The position numbers were made by a program, and so were the translations under genes. From positions 62,001 through 126,000 of the forward strand of contig JAPDOI010001224.1 of NCBI GenBank assembly GCA_029168955.1: DNA of 64,000 nucleotides, given 5' to 3'. The notes under the pieces were generated by a model. The model saw nothing but the letters and a program-made list of their open reading frames with translations, searched no databases and was not told where the DNA came from. This document shows, piece by piece, positions 22,537 to 33,481 of this stretch. This stretch comes from Aplectana chamaeleonis. Taxonomy: Eukaryota; Nematoda; Chromadorea; Rhabditida; Cosmocercidae. Each line of letters opens with the position of its first letter. Positions within the stretch are counted from its first letter, which is position 1.

Positions 22537-23420
22537 GTGATGCTGTCGATCTTAGCAGCGAAGCTAATGTTGGACATAAACCGCTTCACTTTATCTTACT
22601 TTCACGTTCTCCAAAGGTCGTTTGTTGACCTTCAACTTGTGCATCGAGTAGCTGTATTACCTGTTAATTATCCTCCAGACATTTGCCAATGGGAAGGAAG
22701 GCTATTTGGCAAGGGGGACCACTTATCGCTAGATTTGCCCCAGAAACAAGAGGGTCATGAAACAGAGGCCGGCACCGCAACCTACCATTTGATGCATCTT
22801 CACGTAAAAAAGGTGTTTGAATCGGAAAGTTTCTTTCTTGAATGATGAAAAAAAGCAGGAGCGCAACATTGATTTTCCCGCATAATTTCTCAAATAAATC
22901 CCCTTTTCGAAAATACTATTGTGCAGATACTTGTTTTCCAGGAAGGAGCGAGAAGGGCTCGACTGGATCTTGCCACAATGATCAGAAAGTTCGCTGAATA
23001 GCTCTACATGTGAGTATAAACTCTTACTACAGTATTGTCAACCTTCGATACTCGGTTACGAACAGGTATTTATATTACAGAGTCGAGCCAAAAAGCTTTG
23101 TTTGAACGTTTGGACAGTGAAGGCGACTACATCACTCATGTCGAATGCACGGTGAGCTTGTATGGATTTCTTCACCAATTCATTGACTGCTTTCCTGAAT
23201 TTTGAAACTTCGTCATTCTAGGCAAGATGTGCGCTTGTAAACGTACGAGGTGAGGACTAGACCACTCGGCTGGATCCCTTCAGATGTAAGATCAATTTTT
23301 GTTCCGCGATTGCGTACTCCAAAGAATTTGGTTTAATTGTAATGCTTGCCTTCTTTCCAGCGTGGAGCCAAAATGCCCCGTTTGGGTGACGGTGAGAAGC
23401 ATGTGAACGAGGAAGGACTG
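22537..23420 (+). CDS. Possible unrecognised spliced gene
   Basis: A plus-strand open stretch at 22537-22845 has ordinary composition. Downstream there are several acceptor-like sites each followed by a short open block: ttttccag at about 22942, ttatattacag at 23082, cattctag at 23222 and ctttccag at about 23362. Blocks such as ALFERLDSEGDYITH (after 23082) and PRLGDGEKHVNEEG (after 23362) look protein-like. AATAAA is present near 23961. I recognise no family, and the exon model is a guess. Confidence 0.2.
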
Positions 23421-24545
23421 TAGACACAGATTTGGGGACAGCGACGATTTTCTCATTTCTTGATTGGGCCTTCTAAATATTTGCGATTGTGAATGCATTC
23501 TACGTGTCGGTAATTGCGTCTCAGGCTATAAATTAATACGTGGTTTGCATTGATTTGCTGAGAATATCCAATATTGCCAAATTTCTCTTTGAATTCTTAT
23601 GGGGTTCTGTACAAGATGTCGTTGTTCTTGGAGTTTCTCCGTTGTGTACATGAGCAGTACCTTTGTAGATGACAGTGGATATATAAGTATTTGAATGGAT
23701 ATATTATAGATTATAGTGACTGTACAAATATTTTTTGTGACTGTTTCCTGCCTTTTCCAAGTATTTTGTGTCTTGTCCTCACTACTGCATCATGTCGCTT
23801 TACCTATTTCATTCAAGCCTAATGTGACAGTAGCGATCAGTGATGACATTGGTAGCTGTATAATTTCTATATGTAATAATAGTGAAATGGTGATCAAAAT
23901 ATTGAATAAATTCGAATTGGTTTTGAATTCCAACTGAAATGGTGTGAAGAATCGTCTGTAAATAAAGCTTTTTTGGACATTTCCTGTCTTCACAGCAGCA
24001 TAGGGATGTGAAAACTGGATGGAGACGTTTCATTTTTTTAGTGGTACAAGAACAAGCAATTCACAAACACCTTTGTTAATCTATTAGTGTACAATGGAAG
24101 GAATCCTGCAGCTGCTTTTAATCAAATCGGGTCACCCGCGAGAGGAAGCGATGCGTGCGGCTCGCAACGCGTACCCGCCGATCGGACACCCCGCGTTACC
24201 ATAATGGGGACCACCCCGGCCGTAGAGTTACGGATGTACCCGCAATTGGTCCCGCGGAGTATGCCGACAAAATGCCAGAGTGTGTCCCCGACAGGTTTTG
24301 GGGCGGAGCTCAATTTCCACCACCCGGTCAGACAATCCGGGGTCGCCAGGATCAAAGCAGCGGCGTGGCAACTATCGATTTTCAGGTTCTTACTGGTTTT
24401 AGATTTCCAAAGGCACATCCATATGTATTTATATGTTCGCTGTCCTTCACGTCTGCACACCACGTTCTCAAATTGACAATTTTATCCCATTTCATTATAG
24501 TAGTGAATATCATGGATGGGTGGGCCCCCTCCCCAACAAGAACGA
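23421..24545. other. No gene seen; possible 3' UTR
   Basis: AT-rich to about 23990 with an AATAAAG at 23960. Then a GC-rich stretch (24110-24370) whose open frames on both strands show no recognisable protein. Confidence 0.35.
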
Positions 24546-24917
24546 TTCTAGTGTGCTGGCGGAACGCCGATACCGTAATCCCTGCTGTAAAATTAAATGC
24601 GTCGCTGCTGTTGGTTGCAGACAAACAACTGAACTGACGGCGACAAGCAATTATTCGTCTATTGCATTACTTTTTTGGAGTGGCTGGAATTTACCTAGCA
24701 AAACACTTCGGCTAATACGTTCCATACAACAGCGGAGATAACCTTTCTCCAATTTCTGCTAGCCAAATGTCTATATCACGTCAACTAACGAACCGAGCAA
24801 GAGTCACCGTATCATGATTGATAGACGAGCCGGTTTTTTTTTGTAAAATGGGCCAGTTTAGAGTTAATCAAAATCGTTTTTTTTAGGAGACGTTTTTCTA
24901 GAGATTCAGTTACAGTA

Positions 24918-25196
24918 CTATGCTTATCTGGGCCAAATTCCGGTCCGCAATTGCGTCTCGACACGCTTTGCAGCCGCACGCGCTCGAGTCAGTCGGGTTT
25001 CCAGCGCCAAAGCCGACTCGATTTGGTTTTTTTATACAATTTTCTCCAATTTTTCTTAGTTTCCAGTCTCCAAACCCCACCTAGAGTCAGCAGATCATCG
25101 GCTCCGGCGCTGGAAGCTCTTCTGACTCGGGAGCGTGCGGTCGCAAAGCGTATCGAGACGCAATTGCGGACCGGAATTCGGCCCAGATAAGCACAG
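24918..25196. mobile_element. MITE with TGCTTATCTGGGCC termini (copy 2)
   Basis: Ends CTATGCTTATCTGGGCC and GGCCCAGATAAGCACAG are flanked by TA (24916-24917 and 25197-25198). It has the same long GC-rich arms as the copy at 6887-7157. Confidence 0.85.
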
Positions 25197-25639
25197 TACA
25201 AAATATGACGTAAACTCTTTTTTTCTAGGATTGACGGGGAAGTTATCATTTATTCCAAGAGTTGAACCCTAATACTGTAGAAGAAAAATACCGTGCCGTG
25301 CCAATTACCAGAAGGGCATAAAATGCTTTGCATCATTTGTCTGAGGGTATGAGTCGCTCGGTCTGATGTAGAAATGCAACAGGTATCATCATTTCACGCC
25401 TTTGTGGCAATTGGTACCGCTCGATACTTGGAGTTCACTTAATACTGTTCACTATATTCTTTTAGTTTTCTTTTCGCATTTTTGAATTTCCATGTGATGC
25501 TTAGCATATACATAAATGCTGAATTTTTTCAGTGCGTGTTTTCATTCTACAAAGAACCGTATTTGTCTCGGCATCATATTCCAGAACCAGGAATAACAAT
25601 AACAACTAGCAGATAGTTTCATTAACAACGTAGCAACTT

Positions 25640-25920
25640 CACTCAGAACTTCGTTCCGGCCTTCCCGGTGCAAAAAAATGCATTTCGGGCCACCCGGACA
25701 CTCAAAATCGGGGCCAGATCCCGTTCCGGGCGACCCGCTAACCCCTCGATCGTTACCAGCCACCCGGATGATGAAAATTGCCTTCCCGGTGCAGCGAATT
25801 TGCGTGTGAATGTACGTTACGGACGACTAATCTACAATGTACAAATTTTCTCGCGACCCGATTCACCATTTCGGGCGACCCGGACGAGCAGCGACGGGTC
25901 GCCCGGGACCAGGTTCTGAG
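25640..25920. repeat. GC-rich interspersed motif cluster
   Basis: GGCGACCCG, GGCCACCCGG and CCTTCCCGGTGCA recur several times, partly as mirror images (CGGGCGACCCGG, GGGTCGCCCGGG). It is probably a degenerate foldback; no gene. Confidence 0.45.
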
Positions 25921-26660
25921 CACGCTACATCAGTCAAACATACAACCACACTCATTCAGTATCGTGCAAGGTGCTTCTTGTCCCTTTATCATTTCGATGC
26001 TTCCGAGAGATATTAAATGGTAATCCTCTCAAGCCGCACAGAATTCATGGATGCATCTTGCACAACACGGAATTAGTTTTTACTAACCAGACAATCGACT
26101 CGTACTGCCCATTTTACTTGCAGCTGCCCTCTGTCAGTTGACAGTATTCGCATTCACCATCATCATACGGACAGCTTTTTTTCTTTTCGATTAAGATATT
26201 CAAGTCTAAGGCGAAGCTGGTGTGCTATCCTAGACGGATTGGAGAAACCCAGGATTCGAGAAAAATTAAATAAATGAGCAATTCATAGCTAACAAAGTAT
26301 CGCTCCAGCCGCGAAGCGGCTGGAGAGGTTTGGTTTTGCCTAGACCTTGTGATCACTTCTAATTTTATAAAGTAGTTTATAAAACCATTTAAACAAATTT
26401 TCGGCGGATTCCCTTCTGGATATAGGTGAATGGGTCCAAAAGACACCAGCTCTCAAAATTTGAGCCGAATCGGTTCACAAATAACAAAGTTGTGAGGCCG
26501 AAAGCTTAGGAAAAATTGATGGTGTGCGCCGTAGGCCGTGAGCCGTGGGCCGTAGGCCGTAGGCCGTCACGCTTTTCATTCTTCACTGCTAGTATTCACT
26601 GCCAATGGTCATAGGCGGTCAATTTCAGGCAGGTAAGTTGGGGGGGGGACGCAGGCTGGT

Positions 26661-26840
26661 GAAAGTGCATCTGGCTTCTGATGACGTCATCGGGACGTCA
26701 TGAAAAGTGCATCTGGACTCTGATGACGTCATCGGGACGTCATGAAAAGTGCATCTGGCTTCTGATGACGTCATCGGGACGTCATCGGGACGTCATGAAA
26801 AGTGCATCTGGCTTGTGATGAAGTCATCGGGACGTCGTGG
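26661..26840. repeat. Tandem repeat of a TGACGTCA-bearing unit
   Basis: Four units of 41-52 bases start at 26661, 26702, 26744 and 26796. Each reads GAAAAGTGCATCTGG, then TGATGACGTCATCGGGACGTCAT. Three units carry the perfect palindrome TGACGTCA; the fourth has TGAAGTCA. A run of GCCGTAGGCCGT-type repeats lies just upstream (26530-26570). Confidence 0.9.
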
Positions 26841-27495
26841 AAACCCGGATAGTGGGCAGGTGTTCGGGACCCGTTGCTGCTCATCCGAAAAGTTGTGAAG
26901 ACCACCCCGTAGAGTGAGCAGGAGCCCAGACTCGATGCTAGCCATCCGAGAAATTATGCCCCGGAATTCGCGCAGGAGAGAACACCTTGCAAAACTTCTG
27001 TAAAAGTGTAAGGATGACAAGCATCGCAAGCAGAAAGTTTGAGATGTTATGTGAGTCATGTCAGGTCATGTTGCCAGGCTGCTTTTCAGTTTCGTAAGGT
27101 CATTCACACAACCCCATTTTGAGTGCTCCCTCTTCCTTCTTCACCAGCCTACTGATTTTTTCTGCAATAAATGGTATATGCTTGCTTATTAGCATCCAAA
27201 TTCAAAAACAAATTGTTAGAACTATCTCCATTCGCAGCTCAGCAGAGCTTTTTCATATCAGATTCATGGAATCGAAGCGGCTGTTCTGCGAACGAATTGG
27301 GCAACGGAAACGAAATAATGAGTATGTAAAACTGCTTTGTTCCACTGATGTGAAAGTGTCCAGATGGAATGGAGGGTAGTTTCTGACTGTCCCGGTTTTA
27401 AGTTAGTTTCATTTGAAAGCGAAGAACTGCAGGCAGATTCTGCATCCGGCTGTAGGCCAGCAGGCTTTCATGATTATCGACCGGGCTGGCTACGT
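26841..27495. other. No gene seen
   Basis: Anonymous sequence. An open plus-strand frame at 27119-27379 has no recognisable domain. Confidence 0.4.
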
Positions 27496-27499
27496 CTGG

Positions 27500-27612
27500 G
27501 CGACCAACTATAACCGGGGCCTAAGGTCCCTGTCAGAGTTGGTTGAGAAAATCACAGTGGCCGACCCGTTCGATACGTATGAAAAACATGGAAGGTGCAA
27601 ATAACACCCGGG
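27500..27612. repeat. Dispersed repeat shared with 63795-63905
   Basis: GTCAGAGTTGGTTGAG, then CGATAC, GGAA and ACACCCGG occur in the same order and orientation near 63818-63900. Identity is partial. Confidence 0.55.
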
Positions 27613-27932
27613 TTCGTATTCGCCATCAACCCGCCGGGGAGTCGAAGGGTAGATGAGGTGAAATTTCAGTACAAAGTGCGCGCTCCACGGCCACCTCTCG
27701 CCTCCCTTGGCTTCCCTCGCGACCGCCGGAATTTTTCGAATATCATAGCTGAAGAATGGCCGCTTCGCGATGGAATCTTTATCCTTTCGCAGTGATATCG
27801 ATACGTAACACAGTTTGCATTTCCATCTTACATGGTGTAAGATGGGTTGATCTGCTCCTCTGCCGCGCGCGGTATCATCCCTTCCGCTTCCCTTCGACTA
27901 CCCTCGGCGGGTTGTTGGCGAATACGACCCCC
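27608..27932. mobile_element. MITE with GGGGTCGTATTCGCC termini (copy 2)
   Basis: Starts GGGTTCGTATTCGCCATCAA and ends GTTGGCGAATACGACCCC. It is the reverse orientation of the 17836-18156 copy, matching over the full length. Confidence 0.8.
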
Positions 27933-28065
27933 GGTGTAGCCAGATGTGGCTGACGCGATCAATATGAATGAATTATGTGGAACGATATCATGGATATCAT
28001 TCATTTCTTAGCTAATATCATGTGAACATCGGTCTTGTCAGCCACATCGAGACAAGCACGCTCAT

Positions 28066-28344
28066 GCCGATCATTTTTTCCGCAGGGCTACCGTAACCCT
28101 CCTTAAAATTTTTTCCAAGTGTCAGCATGGTTATGAGCACATCCTAATAGCCAACAAACATGTTTGCACAATTTCGACCTCCTCAGCCACTCCCCAGTGG
28201 CTTCTCGAGGAGAGCGGTGTGTGAATGAATGCATACCGCTCCTCCGCTCTTTTATACCCCGCATGTTATGAGCGTGTGTTTACATTCGTTATCATGTTTT
28301 GTTCAAGAATGGTTACGGTAGCCCTGCGGAAAAAGTGATCGGCA
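28066..28344. mobile_element. Small TIR/foldback element
   Basis: Left GCCGATCATTTTTTCCGCAG...CTACCGTAACC is mirrored by GGTTACGGTAG...CCGATCACTTTTTCCGC on the other strand at 28311-28344 (about 33-bp arms). The interior includes a TTTTATACCCC string. Non-coding. Confidence 0.75.
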
Positions 28345-28439
28345 CGGGCGCGCTTTTTCCCATCGAGTGATTTTTCTGAGATAGCTTTACAACAGTTTGG
28401 TTCATTGATTCTTGTGACCACAGAAAGAGGACTGATCCA

Positions 28440-29030
28440 GTGGGGAGATGAAGAGGTCTTTGTTCGAAATTCTTGCATGGGATATTACAGCGTAATATCA
28501 AGAAAAAGTGAACAATTCTGTAAAAAAGGGGTCTCCCAAGCAGAAGTGGTTTGGTTAGCGTTACAAATGCTTCAACAAAAGGAACAATAGGAAAGCGGAA
28601 AGAGGAGAGTCTACAAAAAATGAACAATATCCTCCAAGAACTCTTTTCTTTCGAAACTTCCAAACAGCGGAAACAAACCGTTGTGGTATTTTACGAGGAA
28701 GAATTGACTGGTTCCCTAAAACAATTTAACATCATCTCCCCTTTTAATGATAGCTATTAGGTTCACATGCATATATACATATTTTATCGGCACTCACATA
28801 ATCAAAGTCCTTTATGGAGCCAAAAGCGCTTCCTCATAGAGAACCACAACGGTTTGTTTCCGCTGTTTGGAAGTTTCGAAAAAGAAAAGAGTTCTTGGAG
28901 GATATTGTTCATTTTTTGTAGACTCTCCTCTTTCCGCTTTCCTATTGTTCCCTTTTGTTGAAGCATTTGTAACGCTAACCAAACCACTTCTGCTTGGGAG
29001 ACCCCTTTTTTACAGAATTTATCTAGAATT
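28440..29030. repeat. Large palindromic element, copy 2
   Basis: The arms match those of 11462-12440: AATTCTGTAAAAAAGGGGTC at 28513 and its reverse complement at about 29000-29019. The inner segment seen in copy 1 (the second palindrome) is missing here, so the arms nearly meet at about 28765. Confidence 0.8.
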
Positions 29031-29051
29031 CCTAAATAACTCAGATTGATG

Positions 29052-29239
29052 GTACAAAACTAGTTCGGGAACTCGAGATTGCAGTGGAAAGAGTGATACC
29101 TCTTTCAGGAATCGTTGAATTTCACCATGAATCTGTGAAAACAATGACTGATAACGCTATCAGACATCTGATATAGGCAGGGATTTTCATTATCAAGCAT
29201 GAATTTTGAGTGGTCCCCGAATAGGCGCAAAATTACTAG
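29052..29239. repeat. Degenerate GTGCAAAAC-family MITE
   Basis: Shares GTACAAAACTAGTT, ATAACGCTATCAGACATCTGAT and GAGTGGTCCCC with the element at 49403-49622. The terminal symmetry is decayed. Confidence 0.5.
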
Positions 29240-29334
29240 TCGCCGTCAGTTCAGTTGTTTTGTCTGCAACCAACAGCAGCGACGCATTTAATTTTACGGC
29301 AAGTGTTACGGTATCGGTCCGCCAGCACACTAGA

Positions 29335-29893
29335 CTCAGATAGTCGGTGGTACTCGGACGCCGCCGATGCGGAGCTCGGACGCTCCCACAGCGACGTCTG
29401 GCCTGGAGGACGGGCGCTCACCGGCCACAGAGCCTTCTCGGACGCCGACCTCTACCAAATTTTGGCGGTGAGCGCCCCTTCACGCTATTGTAGGTTTTTT
29501 GTGATGCTTCATGACGAAGCGCTAAAGTTGTTAGGAAACAAGCCGTAAGGCCTGTTTCCTACAAAATTTGCCTAGGAGGCTTCAGTCCCCCAGGCCTCCC
29601 TTCCTTTTAGGGTCATCTCGGCAATATCAAGACTGCTTTGCCCTTTAACGACCATTAATCGGCCGACCACCTAACCCCCACGCGTTCCGTATACAGCGCG
29701 GGTTTGCACTAATCCTTCAACATGTACTCTAGTGTTGGTCGCTTGACGGTTGATGGTCTGCGTCCGGGAAAATCGACATAGCCGTCTCGCTAGGGGAGCT
29801 ACCGGTCTGCGTCTCTCATCCCGCTCACTCCAAGGTGCGCTCACCGGACACGACAACTAGAAGTCGGCGTCCGAGTACCACCGACTGTCTGAG
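29335..29893. mobile_element. 559-bp TIR element
   Basis: About 33-bp inverted ends: CTCAGATAGTCGGTGGTACT... on the left and ...AGTACCACCGACTGTCTGAG on the right. There is no coding capacity and no clear target duplication. It abuts the right arm of the 24548-29333 structure. Confidence 0.8.
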
Positions 29894-30695
29894 GAATCGT
29901 TCTTGTCCCTCCCCACATTATTCGCTGTTATTACCAGATACCAGATATAAATGAAATTCCCGTTTAAGCCCGCAGTTTCGCTCATTTTCGTGTGTTTCGC
30001 ATCTGATTTTCGAAGATCTAGTTAAACTCATTCTGACGAAACCTGGTTTTTGGATTTCCACACTTTTATTCCGCCTATCTCATAGTTACGAGTTATGCAA
30101 AAAACTTGGTATTTGGGACTTTTCCCATTGGATTCAACGTATTTGGGGATCCCTACCAGTCATCATCCCAAAAAACATTCCTAATTCCTTCTCTAATAAT
30201 GTAACCTACGAATTTATGATTTCGAACAGCTGAATTTGCTCGTAGACGCCTTTAAAGTGTTGCTTGAAAGGATAACTTGTCATTGCATACTCGGTTTTGT
30301 TTTTCCAGGAATCCACATCCTTCTGTGAGCAGTGTGCGCATTGTAAACTTGGAAAACCTAGGAAAGAAGAGGAGGAAGAGGAACGCACATCTATCACGAG
30401 GTTTGGCAATGTCTCTATCGCAGCGCCTTTCACTCCCAAATGCACTAGCATAGCTTCTAGTATGTTTTGGCTATATCATCGTGGTCGTTTTTTTTTCTCG
30501 TTAAGAACGGCTTTGACCACAAACTCGGCTCCTCTAATGTCGAGGAAGCGCCAAATGAGAGCTCTACGGAGATCCATTGCGGCCGCTGCAACCCTCGACA
30601 CGACCGTGGCGAAGCGGCCTGGAGAGTCCGGCGTAGGGCGGAGCTGACATACTGTAGTGACAGCTGCAGCTTGTCCGCAGTACGGATGTCCCAAA
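29894..30695. other. No gene seen
   Basis: AT-rich sequence, with a GA-rich patch at 30360-30390. No feature recognised. Confidence 0.45.
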
Positions 30696-30699
30696 TTTG

Positions 30700-32160
30700 T
30701 TTTCAAATTTATTAAATGTGACGCACATGTAAAACGTAGCAAAACAAAATAGCAATGAGAAGAGAGTAAAAAAATTGAAACATGGTAGACGCACAATGAA
30801 AAAGGGAGCGATGGAATTTCAAAGTCATATTCAACAAGGAAAATCTAAAAGCCACGGAAAACGAATGAATAACCCTAGTGCAGGTAACAAGACAGCTGTT
30901 TTTCGAAAATGGCAAGACTGTCCGAAATTTGTGTAGCCCTGCTCATCCTTGCGTACTCAGAACCAGCTCGACAAGTGAAAAAGCCGCGCCTTAGCGAAGT
31001 TCCAGGCTGATGAAAAACAATTTTGAACCGCTCACCTCTCGTTCTGGATAATGCTAACTCGAAAACAATTCTACCTTTGAGACCTATTTTTCGATCAAGA
31101 ATGTTATATAAAATAATTAGGTCATTTTTCCTGCGCATAAGGTCTAACGTTTCCAGATTAAGCATTCTGTTTCTTATCAGCCAACGTGGGATACTCGCGT
31201 ACGTGAATCCCAACGAACGAATGAACAACTTTCTGGTAAAACTATTCCGTACCTTTTCCAGTTTGTTGACCATGGTCTTCTTATTTGGAAAGTTAATGCA
31301 AGTTCCGTATTCCAGAATTGAACGGACGTACATTTTATACGCTTTAAAGGCAGTGTTCACGAAGAAAAAGTTCCCCTTTTTTTTGACTAAAAAGCTTTGG
31401 GTCCCTATAAGAAGATTAGGAACGTAAGTGAGACGAAAAACGGCCGGTAAGTGGGTGAAAAACTCGTGGGCCAGCCGACCCATTGGGCCATTCCGCCCAC
31501 GTCCTATAACAGTTCTCCTGAATTTGTGGTTAAATGAGCGATGCTTTCCGATCAAAAGCCCCGTTCTTCCCTTCATTCTCAACGTCTCTCTTTACTCAGG
31601 TCAGCTCCCACACATCGGCTGCAAAAAACGGGAGTTACAAGCCTCGGACAACTCGTCCACAATTTTCCCTTGCTGAATTTTGAGGGGCCATAACTCCGTT
31701 TCCAGAGGGTCTTGTACGATTCCAGGGACATCATTGGAATCAGCATGGGACCGTTTTCAAGATAGGCGGAAGAACAGAAAAACGACTTTTATCGTGAACA
31801 CTGCCTTTAATGATTACACAAGGTGCTGAGTTGATCGCAAAACGCTTGGCTCCGGGCGAGATTGAACCAGCATATTCCCTTTCCGGGGGAGCCTTACTGC
31901 CTTTAATGAGGAGAATTGGATTTTTAGTCCTGAGGGATTTGAACAAAAGGAAAAATCGGTGTTCTGCTTTAGCTTTTATACTTCTTAAGTGCTCATCAAA
32001 CTTTGGAATTGATTAGAAAACCTAGGTCTTTGACTGAATCAGCCTAACTAAGTGTGGTGCCATTTAGACTATACCTTGCCTCAGTATTCGAAGCACCTAA
32101 ATGCAGAACCTTTGTTTTCTCAGAGGAAAGTGGGAGCATGTTGTTGTGAAAGCAGTTGAA
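30700..32160 (-). mobile_element. LINE 3' part with inserted TTAA element, minus strand
   Basis: Minus-strand reading from about 32160 gives the end of RT (PLSSEKTKVLHLG, then SVKDLGFLI...) down to about 31907. The frame resumes after an insertion at 31347 (KAYKMYVRSILEYGT) and runs to a stop near 30877. It matches the C-terminal half of the LINE RT at 56825-58348. An AATAAATTTG-type tail lies near 30700-30720. It is 5'-truncated, lacks the catalytic core and lies 424 bases upstream of the SPT6 fragment. Confidence 0.8.
31348..31902. mobile_element. TTAA-flanked insertion(s), piggyBac-like
   Basis: TTAA flanks the insert at 31344-31347 and 31903-31906; removing it rejoins the LINE frame exactly (minus strand ...LLIK | AYKMYV...). 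An inner unit, 31348-31806, has ends AGGCAGTGTTCACGA and TCGTGAACACTGCCT, also at a TTAA. A further 96 bases ending TTACTGCCT remain, so two insertion steps or an internal rearrangement occurred. The inner unit is homologous to 39332-39798. Confidence 0.8.
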
Positions 32161-32583
32161 AGATGGTGAAGGCTTTCTGGTTGATTCTGGCCTGCTCCTC
32201 CAGCTCCAAAATCGCATCTTGCTCAGAACACTTTCAAACGAGTTTTCAGGAAATTTCCAACCTTTGCGTAAAGGTAGGGGTATCGGTCAATTTTCGGTGT
32301 GTTTCAGAAAATCTTTTCCAATTGGACTCAAAACTTCCGTGTGGTTGTTATTTACTGGTCAACAGCAATGGAAACGTAGGGTGCTGAACACGAATCTGGG
32401 GCTTCGTCGATATCCAGAGGTTTACGGTAGGCTAGGGTGGTGATAAGTATATATTGCCATTTAGGGGGCGTTACTTACCTAAATAATTCGAAAATCGAGA
32501 AATCAACTCTCAAAGCTACGCTTTGAGCCAAATTATGATATTTTTTACCAAACTTTGGCTGTTCGATTTTCGACTAATTGCAG
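32161..32583. other. No confident gene
   Basis: Between the LINE remnant and the first recognisable SPT6 exon. Earlier SPT6 exons may lie here, but I could not place any. Confidence 0.4.
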
Positions 32584-33458
32584 GAGAGTGGAACTTTATA
32601 CGCAAAAATGCGACAAAGATGGCTATTGAGGAGATCCTGCTTTGATTTTTGGTGACAGAACTTGAGCAAAAACTTCTCGATGAGGCAAAAGAGATCGTCG
32701 TCTCGGTCAGTAATTGATTTTGAGTCAATTCGCGTTGAAAATCTTTCCTGAAGCAATTAGTTTTCAGAAATGTGCGCAAGCAATGTACACTCGTTTGGAG
32801 CCTGCAGTATACACCCCAAGTGAGGATCAACTCGAAGACGAGGATGAAGAGGAACCATACTCAAAATTTATAATGAATGAAGCAAATCAGAAGGTTTGAG
32901 GCTTTTTTCATAGGGCTCTACACCTTTCACCACGAATAGCGAGCGTTTGCCTTCCACTGCTACATCGGAAACGCTTCAGCATTGATTTAGCTGTGAGTAG
33001 CATGCAACACAACCACACGATTGTGGCGAAATTCGAAACGCAGGCTTTTCTGCAGACGCTTTTCAAGTTCAACGTTTTCGGAAAAAAATTTCTTAGGCTG
33101 AAGTGAAAATTTCCGACATTTCCAAAGAATTTTGGTCACCAGTGGAAGAGGTATGTAGCTGCGTCGAGTTATGGGTCAGCGGTCTGCCTGGAACTTGACG
33201 GCCCTGCAGACCAAAAAGGACTGATAAGAAATAGTTTTCGAGGAGTTTGGAGACGTTTTAAACTAAAACTGTATTTATATTCGGTTCGGTAATAGTAATT
33301 TTACTACTTGATGTTTGTTATAGGGTGAAGTGCGCGTGATGGCTATTGCTTATCCCACGGATTTTAACGAAGCTTCCTTTGGTGCGTTGGTGGATCAAGA
33401 TGGAGCAGTTGAAGATTATATTTCTTGTGTTAATAATATGAGTATTCCTATTCACTGA
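32584..33458 (+). pseudogene. SPT6: SPT6 transcription elongation factor fragment with in-frame stop
   Basis: Three exon-like blocks fit the middle of SPT6 (EMB-5 in C. elegans), a histone chaperone and RNA polymerase II elongation factor. Exon A, 32584-32705, encodes FIRKNATKMAIEEILL, then a TGA, then FLVTELEQKLLDEAKE; intron 32706-32767. Exon B, 32768-32893, encodes KCAQAMYTRLEPAVY plus an acidic tail; intron 32894-33323. Exon C, from 33324, encodes GEVRVMAIAYP and ALVDQDGAVED before similarity fades. Phases agree at both introns (phase 0) and both have GT-AG ends. The TGA at 32643-32645 replaces one codon in an otherwise ungapped match. The rest of the ~1,500-residue family is absent; a LINE lies upstream and a hAT-like element starts 24 bases downstream. 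Confidence 0.75.
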
Positions 33459-33481
33459 GATTTCTTGTTAATGATGCTGGT

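Larger units (their letters stand above)
24548..29333. mobile_element. 4.8-kb segment bracketed by ~95-bp inverted repeats
   Basis: The left arm 24548-24643 (CTAGTGTGCTGGCGGAACGC ... AACTGACGGCGAC) is the near reverse complement of 29239-29333 (GTCGCCGTCAGTT ... GCCAGCACACTAG). The interval contains several smaller MITEs and tandem repeats and no transposase. It may be one large non-autonomous transposon filled with later insertions, or two independent inverted copies of a shorter repeat. Confidence 0.5.

Noticed and set aside
24087..24741. Several overlapping GC-rich open frames
   Set aside because: Frames on both strands are equally open, there is no recognisable motif, and the composition suggests a decayed repeat.
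26661..26840. CRISPR-like regular repeat
   Set aside because: Units are contiguous, without unique spacers of constant length, and the context is eukaryotic.
31820..31900. A GGTTCAATC string that recalled a tRNA B box
   Set aside because: No cloverleaf can be drawn around it; only a short GGCTCC/GGAGCC stem exists and the region belongs to the TTAA insertion.
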